Shown here one piece after another: positions 38,336-51,370 of a stretch of DNA of 64,000 nucleotides (position 1 is its first letter; each line of letters starts with the position of its first letter). A program made the translations under genes and the position numbers. The notes below the pieces were generated by a model, which made no database searches, had not been told where the DNA came from, and worked only from the letters and a program-made list of their open reading frames with translations. The DNA is taken from assembly GCA_026874595.1 (NCBI GenBank), contig CM049314.1, positions 17,850,729-17,914,728 of the forward strand, read 5' to 3'. Source of the DNA: Sipunculus nudus (taxonomy: Eukaryota; Annelida; Sipuncula; Golfingiida; Sipunculidae).

Positions 38336-38519
38336 CTACTTTTTTCATCGATTTCACAACCGGTAAATAAAATTTTACAAAGAAATCAATATTATAACAT
38401 ATATTTGCTTCTACATATGAAATCATAAATATTATATATTAACTTCAAAAGATCATTTCGCAGAGTCATATCGTTTTTTTTATGAAAATAAAAATCGTGG
38501 ATTTTCAGGTATCAGGTTT

Positions 38520-39099
38520 ACATTAACGTCATAATACAAGGCAATAACCGTAGTTGGGGCATCAGATGATATATCCATGCTCTTATCAAGATTTTACTAT
38601 TGTGCCTTCTGGGGGCTGGCTTGGTTCTTATCACAATCCTTAAGTTCGGGACTCCAGTGACGTGACTACTAGACTCTGGCCTATCCCAAGACTAATATAT
38701 CTTACTTAAGCAAAATAGAACGGACTTTTTTGTTTTTATGAACATTCTGACTCTTTAATCATGTGTTTATATATGTTAACATATTCTTTATATCGTAAAA
38801 TATTACGCTTTCTCAACAAAATAAATCAATATTAGTTTACCATTGATCCAATGTGAATAGACATTTCAATAGACTAGGCTATCGTTACATACAACTTAAA
38901 GGGACAAGGAGTGTTGAGTTTTAAATAAAGCACATTTACTGTGTAGGAGATTCCCGTGTGGATCAATGACTCTATCTATATTAAAACCAAAGTAATCACT
39001 GTGGCAGAACTTTTAACATGGCCCTGCTAAAAGGCAGTAGTTTCCGGACAATACATTTCCCTTGTAAAACATATAATAAAATTCCCAGAGGAGGCTCTC
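38520..39099 (-). mobile_element. SINE-like element, inverted copy at the unit junction
   Basis: Read on the minus strand from 39099 this gives GTGTGAGAGCCTCCTCTGGG, the body, the tRNA-like head (AGTCTAGTAGTCACGTCACT near 38650) and the tail (CCCCAACTACGG near 38560). It matches 11990-12505 closely but lies in the opposite orientation. At 39099 it abuts A-block copy c. Confidence 0.65.
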
Positions 39100-40250
39100 A
39101 CACGGACGATTATAATATTGCATATTTATAAGCTGTTGCCTTCAACTGTGTGGATGACCTTAATTATTTCTGCTGATTTTAAAGTTCACTAGGGATGAAA
39201 AAGTAAACATTGTATTGTGCCTCTATTCACTGCAGGTTTTTTTTTGTTCGATGAATAATTTAATCTTGACACTGATGTGAGACAGGACATCGAGTGATAC
39301 CCCGAGCTGAAATGTGGTGACGCTGTAGTGAAACAGTAAAACGGTCGGCGGCATACGTAACTTAAGCGAACTGTTCAATTCATTACATAAAGGAAAATTA
39401 TATATGGTTGCAAAAGCAATTTATTTAATTTCACGGTTTAACCCTTCCTGATTCTATCATATTTCATTCCTGTTCCCATTACAATTAAATTCGTATTTTT
39501 ATTGGTTTAATTATAAATTGTCATTCTTCCTTCCTTGGCCTTTCAGCAGTATTCAGTTTACAGAGTTAACACAGGTATCTAAATATAGCCCAAATATTTG
39601 GTCAAACCAACGCCAGATTTTTTGTCTGTGCATGAATGTTTTCGAAACAAATCCAAACATGAGTCAGGTATTAGACAGATGATTACTATACTTTTCTGAA
39701 AAAAAAATTTCTATGATTATTGCACAACTGATGAGAAATATTTTATATCAGGTTTGTGAGGCACCATTGATAGATCATGTGTTTAACTGACATAGTTACA
39801 ACCTGGTAACAACATGCTGCATAATGCATGATGCTCGTTGGAATCAATGCAGTTTTGTGTATATCAGTTTGTATGCTGTCGCCATTGCTTCGGGACCTCT
39901 GTATTTTATCGAAAAATTATTCATTGTTATCATGCCAGGTGGGCAAATTTAGGTTTCCAGTTACATTTGACACTTAGCTCAGTATCTGTGTAATGAATTT
40001 ATCCAGACAGCGAAGCCTAATGTTTTAAAATAATAATGATATCAATTGTAAAACTGAACTTCAGGCTATTTTCATTGTTGTGTTCAAAAGGTTTGTGCAT
40101 GTGTCAAAATATTTTAATAAAAATAATTAAGTGCACCTTAAGTGAGTTTTCCTGCTGGAAGTAAAATCTGTTTAATTAGTTTAGTGGCACAGTGTTCTGA
40201 TAAAGTGCCGATCAGTTCATAAAAATGCATGGCATGATCTAGACCAGTCA
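39100..40250. repeat. A-block, copy c
   Basis: Starts inside the block at GGACGATTATAATATTGCATA, lacking the first 550 bases of copy a. It keeps GGTCGGCGGCATACG and ATGATGCTCGTTGGAATCAAT. No gene seen. Confidence 0.7.
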
Positions 40251-40279
40251 TAGTCACATATAAACAGGTATGTTTTAGA

Positions 40280-41045
40280 GCCTTTTAAAGACAGTCAAAC
40301 GTTCAACCTATCGGATAGCATCTGCTTAGGAATTCCTTCCATGTCATAAGGCATGCTAAACGGTCCTGCCACCCCAAGACCTTAACATAAGTTTTGGTAG
40401 GTTGTCGCTGGATGAGGGTAGGTATCTGGCAGGTTGATATTGTTGCAACATGTCGGCAATTAACCTGGAGCATTTCCATGGAAGCACTTAAAAAATTAAC
40501 AGCAACTCTTGTATCTAATACAGCTCTGGATAGGCAGCCAACGCAGATCGAGTAACACTGGGGTGAGGATGTCACAACGGTGAAAACCCCAGCCGCTGTA
40601 TTCTGTACCCTATGTAGGCGATCAGTAGTACGTCAGGAAGTCCTTATAAGAGAGAAACTTGGCATAGTCAAGTCTGGAAGTCAAATGTGCCAGTTTGAGA
40701 GCCTTGAGGGAATATGTTGTCAGGTATATCCTGATGTGTGATATATGCCGTATCTGCAGGTTGGTTCTCTCACATTTGCAGGTTACAGTTATATGTTACT
40801 CTGTGGTTCCTTACAGTGTTACTCGGATTGATGGTTGTAACTCCAACTCTCACATTTATATCTGGTAATTGTGCCAAGGAAAGGTCCAGTAACATGAATA
40901 CATCTACCACTCTTTCGACCACTTTTGAAATGAATGCCATATTTGAGATCGGGCGATAAATTTTCAAGACAGCGTGATCAAGCGTCGTCTGTTTCTTTGG
41001 AAGTGGCGTAATGATGGGACTAGCATTGATTCTTGCATCCACCTG
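40280..41045 (-). pseudogene. LINE (CR1/Jockey-like) reverse transcriptase fragment
   Basis: On the minus strand, YRPISNMAFISKVVERVV (40905-40958) is a typical non-LTR reverse transcriptase motif. It then jumps to LPDINVRVG and HRVTYNCNLQM, which belong to a much later part of the protein, so the catalytic core is deleted. The last part, around 40480-40600, carries DLRWLPIQSCIRYKS and FKCFHGNAP in shifted frames, as in the C-terminal end of such proteins. Dead insertion, present only in this unit. Confidence 0.75.
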
Positions 41046-41102
41046 TTACCAATACATTATAATGGGTAATTCGACTGAAAAGTCAGGATTCGGTATATAT
41101 AC

Positions 41103-41103
<1 letters not shown>

Positions 41104-41196
<93 letters not shown>
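41104..41196. repeat. (TA)n microsatellite
   Basis: About 93 bases of TA with one AA interruption, equivalent to 13768-13871. It is flanked by the LINE fragment on one side and by about 250 bases of unmatched sequence before the B-block resumes. Confidence 0.95.
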
Positions 41197-41199
<3 letters not shown>

Positions 41200-41445
41200 A
41201 GGTGTGCGTTAAACTACACAACGATAAAGTGCTCAAATGACAGGAGCTGTATTATATGTATTGTTCAAGACTTTAACCTACATGGGTTTCGGAAACCCAT
41301 CATGAAGTGGGCCAGGTATTAAGATTTTTGAATGTTTGATCTGGCGCATGCGTAGTTAGCCAGAAGACCCCTATTGTCAACACTAAACAAAAGAAATGAA
41401 CTCGCGAGCACATGCAGACGCAGGGCGAAACACCTCCTGTTCATC

Positions 41446-44400
41446 GATAAGCATAACATACGTCGTTCCAATAATTTATACTCTTATAATGAGTATATCG
41501 CAAAATAACTTATCTGATCAGATACTAACCTTAATAGTCATATTCATATTTGTCTTTCGCTTATCCAAATAATATTTGTTCTCTTTACAGTCATATTGTA
41601 GTTAATTTCTTAAATAAACATTATTAATATTTAAAACAAAATCGTATATACCTTCTGACCAGGTTATTAGAATGACACATGAAGGACTTCTGAGACAATA
41701 TCTCGACATGGTGTGCGGTGTAGCTCTTATCTTAAGGCTAGCAACACCCTTTTTTATATGGCGTTTTATGTTACGTCGCAACGGAGTCATGTAATCATGC
41801 AAAATTTGAAACTTCGCGGTAATACAGGTGTGACAAAGCACAAAGTTTCCGTGACAATGATTATTCATTATCAATCGTGTACAATTCTCCTGCGTTCACT
41901 ACAGCTCGGTACTGATACTCGTACATTACTCCTACATTGAATAGTGCTCGGGCCAGTTACCCGTACATTCAATATGGTTGGGGTTTATGGGCTCACGTGC
42001 ATGCATGACAACCATACTGTAACAAATATGCATTTATTAAAATATGTTGCTTTGCTAAAACTGTTTCCTCTTACTGGCGCTTGGGTGTTTGTGATTTTCT
42101 GTGTATTTAAACATGTCTTATAAGATTCCACTTATAGACAGATGTGTAACTGTTTCAGAACTCATGGAATTTGGAGGACATCCTATCCGGTATGTGACTT
42201 TTAAAGGTTATGTGATTATCTGATTGCAGGCCGTGTTAACAACCGGCTGTTTACATGTTCAATAAAATATCTGACCCTAAATCAGTTGTCTGGTCGATAC
42301 TAAAGGAGAAGTAGCTGCTCCCTCTGTAGTGCACAATTAATAAGTCTCTCCCTCATCCCAAATTTTAATGGATTCGTTGACTTAGGGTCTATGGAAGGCT
42401 GGCCGACCATTTATCCAGGGAGGCCATAATGGTCTAGAACATATGTCTGATCAGACTACAGGGTTACAAGGTTACAGGGGTCAGTTACCAATATCAATGA
42501 AATATATGACTCTATTATATAAGCTTGGCTTGAGTGTGATTGGATACTCTATTATTCACACAGAGGACTTTCTTTCAGAGAAGCCTACGATGTCCCTTTT
42601 ACCGTTTCTTTTGAAGTCATGCTAAATGAACAACAAACGGCTCCGTGCCTGCCAAATAATAGTCATATTACAATATAACACAGGTATAGCCGCACATTTT
42701 TTATCACAAACATTCAGAACTCAAGTCATATTTATTATTTTTTATGACTCTTCATGGATCACACGAACAGTAGGTGTACAGAATCCATGAGAAGTTATAT
42801 CTGTATTGAATATGCAAAGGAAAGACTTGTATAAGACATATATTTTTTTTGACAATTATCAGAAATATTAATTTGTCTTTGTCCTATGAGCTGTAATTAG
42901 AGTAATTGTATATGCAGATATATCCAATAAAACCAAATGTGTCCTCTTCTTAGCGACCTAATTTTCCGTGTTCCTTTAAATATATGTACTTTATCTTATC
43001 AAATATGACGCATTTATCAGGTAACCTTTGATTTACTGTTTACAATTTTTTATGAATATTCCGTGCACTGGGACCAGGAAAATTCAGGTATAGATGGTAA
43101 CCCTGAAAGATCTTGTGTATTATCCCCACACTCACAAGCTGGCATAAATATTCTGCATCAAATATTATACTTCGTGACATTTTTTGTATTTCAGTCTGTG
43201 TATTGTTGCATTTTGCAGATCATGACCGTTCGAAAATTTCACGCGGACGATCACGCAGAAGTCAGCTTCACACTTGACCATGAAAGTGGACACCACAATG
43301 TAAAACCTGTTTAAAACGTTTATTTTGAAGTCAAACGCACTTAAATATTTTTACGAGTTGTCCCAGTGACAACAGGACAATTTTCAAACCTCGCCCTTAA
43401 ATCTTCGTTATATTAAAAGCATTTATATTGGAAGATGCCCATGCCTTCTATTGGAGAATTCTATCTTTCATTAAACGTGTGGTGGTGCCTTGCGGTGGTG
43501 CCTTTCTATTATTATACTGACATTGCTCTGTATCCAGGTACACAGAACGCCTTTAACTCATTAAGAGTTGCTTTCATTAATATAAGAGATAATTACACCA
43601 CACTTGTTTCTCTTGGATAATTATCATCTCATAAATATCATTACCAAAACTTTCCTGGAAATCCTCTAACATAGGGAATCCAATCGCGGGGCATTCAGCA
43701 GTATTTTCAGCGGTATTTGGGCCAGCCATTGTGTTATTACTTTTTTGAAAAGAGGCCAGGCTGTCACCTGGTTTGTTATTGTTCATTCTAATGGACAAAT
43801 AAACCATTCTAGCTAACATTATTAGCTTACATTGATAATTTTATGGTCGTGTAGCAGCACGTATGGGAATCAATACTCGACATACAATATATGATAATAT
43901 TATGTGGAATCTGTCTTTTCAAAGTTGATGTAACATTGACTATAACTATGTTTGCACAGTGCAATGATCCAATTCCAAAATCAATTTGGCCACACGGCGG
44001 GGTTGTAAAATGATCCGTCACATAACATTACAGTGAATCCATATGTACCTTGCTGTGAGGCATATCTATTAATTTCCTCAACATCCAATGTAACCGGACT
44101 TATGACTGTCATATATTGATGACAGCGCTTATTGTACAGATGGTTATTGGGAAAATATGCACTGTCCATAGATCGGGTTCAGTCAATCTCATGATTTTAT
44201 TGACGTGATTTCTGTCAGCAATGGATACATCAATTTTAAAGATTGTTTATTTTTCTGCATGTGACTTAGCTATATGCTAGACAGAAAAGCTTTTAATTGG
44301 TCAAGCAAGCCAATGTAACAGTTTGCAAATATAAACAGGAATATACTATGAAGGACATAATGGGCCTGCTTGGTGAGCATATCCAACAGGTAATAATACA

Positions 44401-44701
44401 AGAAATTAATCGTGCGACTGTTGTGTTTATTTTGGGAACAAATATGAAGTGCTAATCAAGAAAATATATTCTAATTGAAAAATATGCGATATATTGGAAA
44501 ATGAAAGCCAGGAAAATAAAAATTTCCTAGGACGTTCAACAACAAATGAAGACTCGAAGCATGCCTTTATGTTCATTAAACAAATGAAAGAACGTCTGTG
44601 CTTTCAATCATAGAAAAAGTTAAAAATGGAAGGAAACATTTTGTAATTTCAAATGTTTTCTCAGAGGATAATCAAATCAACAATTAATCAAAAAATCAAC
44701 A
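41446..44701. repeat. B-block copy c and 5' flank of GPCR gene
   Basis: Near-identical partner of 14478-17621. Small indels are scattered throughout. It includes the presumed receptor promoter. The frames at 42443-42625 and 43063-43314 match those of the partner but are not kept in the more diverged copies. Confidence 0.75.
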
Positions 44702-45632
44702 ATGGCGCCTAACGACACTGTGAATATTTGGCAGGCAGATCGTTCAGCGGTCAGTGTGTGTTTCGTTGTTGTATCAGTGATACGTACAGTGGTCATCATA
44801 TCAGGAAACTTCTTAACGTTGTTGGCTATTTGCAAGTTTAAATATCTGCAGTCACTCTCGAATTATTTACTAGTTAACCTGGCTGTAGCTGATATGCTGT
44901 GTGGATTTTTAGTTCCTGTTTTCATCATATGTGTTGTCTTTCCAGAAGTGGCAAGTTTCCATTCTGTTTGTACACTGCGTTACTTCTCACAGATGAGTTT
45001 GGGCATAGCATCTTTAATGACACTTGTTTTTATTTGTTGTGAGAGATACATCATGGTTTTCCACCCGTTTAAGTCCAACGACCTTTTGAATAAAACAACT
45101 TTGGGAACAAGTTTAACCTTTCTTTGGCTATGTGCTGTAGGTAACGGATCACTCATTTTTGTTTGGAAACCATGGAATCGTCATTTTTCTTATTGTCTTG
45201 CTTCTGAAGTGTTTCATCCTATATTTATACAAATCTTCATATGGGGATGGGCAGCGACTTTATTCCTCCCCCCCCCCCGTTATACTTTACACCAGGATGT
45301 ACATAAGGGCAAAAGTTCAGAGGAAAAAGATACGGGTGCAAGTACAAAGTATCGCGCAGCCTGGCGGGGATCGTAAACACTTCGTGTCGGTATCAGAATC
45401 AAAAGCAACAATAACCTATACACTTCTTATTGAAGCGGCAATTTTGTCGTGGTTGCCCCTTTTACTTGCAATTGTACTTGACGTTAACGGTGCTTCCACT
45501 AGCCAAATTCACCTGCTTAACTCGTTTGCATCTCTGTTTGGGTTTACCAATTCTGCTCTTAATCCACTTGTCTATTGTTGGAAAAATCAAAACTTTCGTA
45601 GGGCATTCAAGACACTGTTGGGTAAAAATTAA
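44702..45632 (+). CDS. Rhodopsin-class (class A) GPCR, single exon, one frame break at C11
   Basis: Seven-helix membrane receptor of about 309 codons, ligand unknown. Seen in order: a short N-terminus with a possible N-glycosylation site (NDT, residues 4-6), helix 1 with GN35-36, helix 2 LAVAD with D64, C90 before helix 3, ERY at 114-116, W142 in helix 4 and C165 in loop 2. Helix 6 has SWLP, helix 7 has NSALNPLVYCW, and a short tail follows. The frame breaks at a run of 11 C (45268-45278) in helix 5. A length difference of one base there joins MAPND... to the second frame, which ends LLGKN at 45632. The cause may be a real frameshift, a polymorphism or a sequencing error. MAPND is chosen as the start because the in-frame upstream ATG of copy 1 is out of frame here. 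Arg28 in helix 1 is unusual; copy 1 has Leu. Confidence 0.84.
45268..45278. repeat. C11 homopolymer in the GPCR coding region
   Basis: Eleven C after CCT. The partner copy has six C at 18191-18196. Such runs change length easily and are error-prone in sequencing. Confidence 0.97.
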
Positions 45633-47690
45633 AATAATTTAAATTCTCTAATTTAGTATGTAATGGAAATATTACTTATTGTTTAAAAGATACCTGCCTC
45701 TTTATTTTGTTGGAACGAACTGGAAGGAAAAGACGCATGCTGAACACTGCATTGTTGAGATTATCGACACAAGCGCGTGAAAGAAAATGCACATTGTTTC
45801 TCCGCTGTTATCAGTATATCACCAAGCAAATTATGATGTTTTCCCATGGTCTGTTACTTAGTTTGTTTAATCAAAGATTTTATGATTTCGATGACATTTC
45901 GTCAATTCACAGCCGGAGGTGTGGTTGCAGTGACGCCAGTGGCAGTAACACTCAGCGATTCGGAAAATAAATAAATATCATCAGGAGAGTAACCAAACAC
46001 TATTCCCCTGAAAATAAAGTTGTTTTTCTTATGTCCCTAAGACTCTGTATGATTACTTATCATTTTTCCATTTTTTTCTAAAAAACACAAATATATTGTA
46101 ACTTATCGTAGCACGTTTAGCCTAGATTGATTTACAAGGGTAATTAATGGGGCTCAAATCCGATATGGAACAAACGTTGCCCCTACAGCCGTATTCTGTT
46201 GTCTGCTCGTACAATTTATATTAATGTTTAATAAAGAAGTTAATAGTTGTTGGGTCAATAATTCAGGCACGTTCGAGTTCGTGGCTTTCGTGTGTTATCT
46301 TCTATATAAAAAGCAGCTTGCACATACATTGTTTGACTACAATATCGACTTTCCCTTAAGTTTTTACTTAGCGATTTAATGTGTAAAACATGTACACTTT
46401 ATATTATCATTTTGGCCTAAGAACAGCTGACGTTTGTAAAATATTTGCTTGTTTAACTGTGATATAACTGTTGGGGACCACAACCGTATTTAAAAAATGC
46501 ATCTCGGCCTACCACTGCTAAAATAATAGGATAAGCTTAGGTTTTACTTGTCCATGGCAGACGAGTCATTACAGGCTTGTGCAACTGGACACTTTGTGGT
46601 AGATATTTGGAAGACCTGTATCAGATCTATTCAATAGCCTGGTCTAAAAATTAACATTGTTATGTTTCACTTCCCTATGGTTTTTTTATACTTGGAGTAC
46701 CTTGTGTTGGCATCCTCTCGTATGGGTTACATGTAATTCAATTTTTTTCTCTAGGGGCTTCCATATTGTAATTCTAGGTACTTATTCTTATTTCTATTAT
46801 AAGCGCAGATTGTGAATACTTAAAGTAAACTTTAAAAAAAAAGAGTTAGTTTAAGACTTTAATTTAAGATGTTTATCTCGATTTTACGTTGAGGAAAGGC
46901 ATTTGTAATCACTAGTGCACAGTAGTATCGAGAGTAATATTTTTTCATGGCAATCTGCTGTAAAGCAATGCGCCGTTTAAAAGTTTAGTGGATAGTTTTA
47001 GAGGGAGCTGTCATTCAATCCGTCACATGCTCTCCATGCAGGGATTGTAGTTTTAAGGAAAATACGGCGTTTTTATGATGTCAAAATGCGAGATGTCGCA
47101 AATCTGGTCAGTAATGGCACGTACAGTTAAGCAATGACAAGCATTGCTATTAGTGCCAAAGTTAGTTCTTAGGGCGTATTCAGCCCCGGTTAAACGTAAT
47201 TTGATTGTTTGACTGGAAGAAATAAGAAAAGCATGATATATAAGCCTAGGTTTATGGCGTAACGTTCTCGGTAGTCTTCTAGGTAGTAGGCCGTCTCAGC
47301 ATACTTGCCGTGCTACTTAGCGTATATTAATATATTTTTGTACGTTCTTCCTGATAGCTTTTACCTCGGCTGAGACCACATCGGCGAGGCCGAACAAACG
47401 CAGGGTGTAGAGTGGTACTAATGTTGAGCTGACGGAGTGGTAGACATCCCGGAGATATCAGAAGGTGTCTGGTGAGACGCAGACCAGAACCTCAGAACCG
47501 CAAATTCGACCCAGGTTTCGTCAACGAGACCGAGAGAGGGCGCTCAAGTGTGGCCGGCGCGAGAGAGTAACTCCTCAGGGACGAGAAGGGTCGAGGTACG
47601 TCTGGTTTAGCAGTGACTAAAACAAAGACTGAGGGCCAGGAGTCCAGCACAGACACCAGACTGTATATATATAATATAACATTTAACACT
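45633..47690. repeat. 3' flank and spacer of the second GPCR unit
   Basis: Matches 18550-18817 and then 20023-21800. No gene is supported. The GC-richer patch at 47340-47660 is the partner of 21470-21800. Confidence 0.65.
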
Positions 47691-49023
47691 AGACTAATTA
47701 GATGTGCCCTTCCTCCGGAGTATAACTTCGGGTATTTACCTCACGCATTTTATAACACTGGTATTGAATAGAATGGGAAAACCCTATTTATGAACAAAAA
47801 CTAAAAATAGATTAATATTTACATTTTCAGTTACAATGCGGGTTATCGCGAGTGAAATAGATTGTGACAAGTTTGTTGCAACCAACCAAAACCCCTTTTA
47901 AGATAAAAAAAACCCAGCTACTCTACCAGCTAGAGATACAACAAACAAGCTATCTTAATCTTATAATAGGAGAGTTCATAAGACGGCACTAAATACTGAT
48001 GCCAATGACCACTCTCTTAAAATTTTAATATCCTGTTATCCTTAAAACTTGAAGAAATACTGAATAAAAAAATTAAAAAAAAAAGATCTCCGTCACGCAA
48101 ATCATAAAGCAATAAGCAAAGTGGTCACAATGCACAACTTAAGTAACACGGATAGGTTTAAAACCCAACCACCAGCTGACGAATGATACATCTATTATGT
48201 CATGCATCCAGTTGCCTTAAGGACAGGCCCATTCACTAGAGAAGACTGTTACAAACTGCACATATCTATCTTGTATATATCGTTATGTGCTGATATCCGA
48301 GGGTAATTTAGTGAAGGTTCTTATAACATATATGGAAAATGGCATCTAAGAGAATTCCGTTTAATACATTTTACGAACTACTTAATAACTGATACAAATG
48401 CCACATTGATAAACATATTTGTAATGAAAAAGCGTGGGGAAATTACCTAATTATGGGACATATAGAATTCAATATTGTTAATAGTACGGTAGGAATAAAG
48501 TACAGTTCTCTGTTGAGTATTCATTGTGTGCTTTTTTACCTTACCGCCAGCTAAATATATACATATAAAATTTTCTCTCACCCTCATATAACAAAGCAGG
48601 ATTAGTATAACCGGAATACCAATATTTGCAGAAACGTATTTTTGTAACAACATAGCAAATAGACGGGACCATCAATGCTGCTTGCTTTGTTTATATCAAT
48701 GTGTATATAATATGTGGGGCCAACTAAAATAATCAAAACAATTCAGCAAGGACAGAACTTCTTATAACCAGAATATATAGATCATTAAGATATACATAGA
48801 GGAAGCCAAACATCACATATGTTCCTTTTCAAAAGTAGATCTGTTTCAGCACTCAATATATCGTTTGAATTGTTAGGCTTGGTAACTCCTTTAGGGATCT
48901 GGGCCTTTTATTTGTGTCATTTTCACAGACCATTCATCTGTATAATAAACACACATAATGGCGGTTGAGCAACTGAGTATATGATTTTCACTGAAATAAC
49001 ATCACCCTGCACTAGTGCAATAC

Positions 49024-49080
<57 letters not shown>

Positions 49081-49590
49081 TGAGTGGGGGTGGGGACCTG
49101 AGGAATTAGTATAGAACGTCAGGGAAAACAAAGATCGTGTGAGCTCTCCTTGTTTTGGTCGAAGTCCTGAAAAACACAATGAATGCTGGTTATCCGACCA
49201 TTAGGCACACTGTGCACTGAGTTATATGTAAGGTGAACATCCATCGATAATCAGGAGTGTTATTTCAAAACGTCTAAATAGCGTCTAAAAGTCAAGATAG
49301 CTTTTATAAGTGGAAACACTCGGACGAAACGAACTGTTACCAAGCTGCACAATAATTAAAAACGGTTCACAAAAAAAAACCCCAAAAAAAACAAATAAAG
49401 ATCTGAGATGAGAACAAAATTATATTTCATCGTATTAAGCAATTTATATTTTTATATACTGTCATGGAGAGAATGTGGGGAACAATTAAAGATGAACATG
49501 AAAGGACCACTCGTTGAATACAGCAAAAGTACACAAATATCATAGATGAAGAACATATCTCTCAATCCTACGGACAGATAGTGCACGATG
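47691..49590. other. Spacer largely specific to the second unit
   Basis: Only 47715-47860 matches the first unit (22850-23000). The rest, to about 49590, has no counterpart in the window. I see no gene. The minus frame of 68 codons at 48447-48653 resembles nothing known to me. Confidence 0.5.
49027..49078. repeat. (GA)n microsatellite
   Basis: About 26 uninterrupted GA units followed by TGTGAGTGGGGG. Confidence 0.97.
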
Positions 49591-51044
49591 TATTTGTTGC
49601 TTATTATGACAAGACAAGATTATGAAAGTATTAATTGTCGGAGACATTGGTAACATTATACTTGAGAGCAATGGTATATCGAAGTTTTTTTTTGTAACAA
49701 GTGTTTTGAGTAATTGAGAAATAGGGGATAAGCCAACGCCGACCGCCATTTACATGTATGGCAGTAAGTTTGCCGAAGGAAGGAACCTTCCGGGAGGTAG
49801 GCCGTTACAGAGAGTAAATATGGGTTATAGTGGACGTATTGTCCAGCGGGCTGGTTATAGTTCCCCTTTTTTAAATTCATATCTTTTTTGTGTGCATCTA
49901 TTATTTGTTGTATTCCCTTTGTACGAGAGTTAAAAAACAGTTTATATAGTTAGTAGCAGTTTCCTCCACTGATCGACATTTAAATATGATGAACCATCAT
50001 CAAAAGATTCATTCTGGTCTCATTCAATCATGGATGTATCGATCGATACAGTTTGAAGATTAACGATGAAAAGATATTCATCCAAAAAAGTTACCTACAA
50101 CAGGGTCACTCATGTTCCACGTACGTCTCCTTCACCTACTAATATCGGTGCTTCAATGAAGGCTCCTGTCACATCATAGATATATTTGCTGGAAACAAAA
50201 GGTAAGGACACAATCTCCTGGGTCGGTGCAATAGATGGTGCAGTGTGCAGGTTTGTTTGTCTACAGGTGGTTCCGAAGTTGGCGGTGAGTTTTTCAGCTG
50301 AGGTACGATTTCTCGTTGTATGATGTGTCGGATCCTGCGGGTGACCAATATAGATTTCTCTAACGGACTTGAGAGTTGTTTACAGAAGGACTTATACACA
50401 ACCGAGGTGTATCTGCGTCGTGAGGTTAAAACAGAGCTTAAAATGTGATCCGCTGATTCGCTGGTGGTTCCGGATACGGTTGTGTGCTTTGACATATACA
50501 GGTACAGATCACGGGGACAGGCATAGTCTGAGAAATGTCTGTCTGTGATACTTCAAGAATTGAGATCGAGGCAGGCCGTTGAATAGTCTAACGGCAAAGG
50601 TCTCCAGTGCGCGTGTATAGTGTTGAACCTAGTGGGCTCGAAAAGTGATATTTCCAGGTCGCGTGCGTGACGATTATGGGGCCAGGCGAACTTTCTATAA
50701 ACTGCACTTACAGTGTGTGGATTCTGTGAATCTGTGTGTACTGATATCTACTCCTTGTGTAGTGATATTGCTCCTCAGAGAATTTAAAGTTTTCCTTGAT
50801 TATACTTTTATTGTATATGTTACGCACGCCTTTCTCATCTTTTCTCATCTGAGTGTATATGCGAGTTTTGGCCAGTTAATTCCACCGTATAATAGAACCT
50901 GGAATGTCCATCCCTTCGGGGTGTGACAAAAAGAAATAGTTGGATCGGTATACACTGAAATGTTTAATTTATGCCTTCGTTTCCACCAAACCAAGTAATT
51001 GTGGCGTACACTATCAAAGTCATGAATAAATTAATTTCATTTTA
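49591..51044. repeat. Inter-gene spacer, second unit
   Basis: Pairs with 23840-25580, with deletions. It includes the partner of the GC-richer block (50165-51040), where the minus-strand frame 50169-50495 is open for 108 codons. The same frame is interrupted in copy 1, so I do not call a gene. Confidence 0.6.
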
Positions 51045-51370
51045 TCTGCAAGAACATCCCCGCCAAAATCAGAAGATAATTGCGCTCAGATAACCAAACT
51101 CTACTATATACACCCTTCCTAAATCAGATGTGATTCAAAATAGACCATTTGAACTTTCGGGCCCCAGACTCTGGAAAAAAGTACCAGAAAAACTGAGAAT
51201 CTTGAATCTCTGCAAGTCTATAAAAATCATTGACGCGTATTGGATAATTTATTTATTTATAGTCACGTGTAGAATCTATTGATCAATAAATAATTAATAA
51301 ATTGATCAATAAATAATTAATAAATAATAAATAAATAAATAATGATAATAATAATAGTAATAATAATTCC
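51045..51370 (+). pseudogene. LINE 3'-end fragment with AT-rich tail
   Basis: On the + strand FELSGPRLWKKVPEKLRILN (about 51148-51207) matches the conserved end of CR1/Jockey-like LINE proteins, where the pattern is GPRLWN-LP--LR. A stop soon follows, and then AATAATTAATAAATTGATC repeats and ATA-rich sequence that look like a simple-repeat tail. In the first unit CTGCAAGAAC continues directly into lectin-side sequence, so about 1 kb here is extra. Confidence 0.65.

Noticed and set aside
50169-50495. 108-codon minus-strand frame as a gene
   Set aside because: Part of the peptide is shared with 24870-25064, but a stop and frame differences break it in that copy. No known domain is visible.
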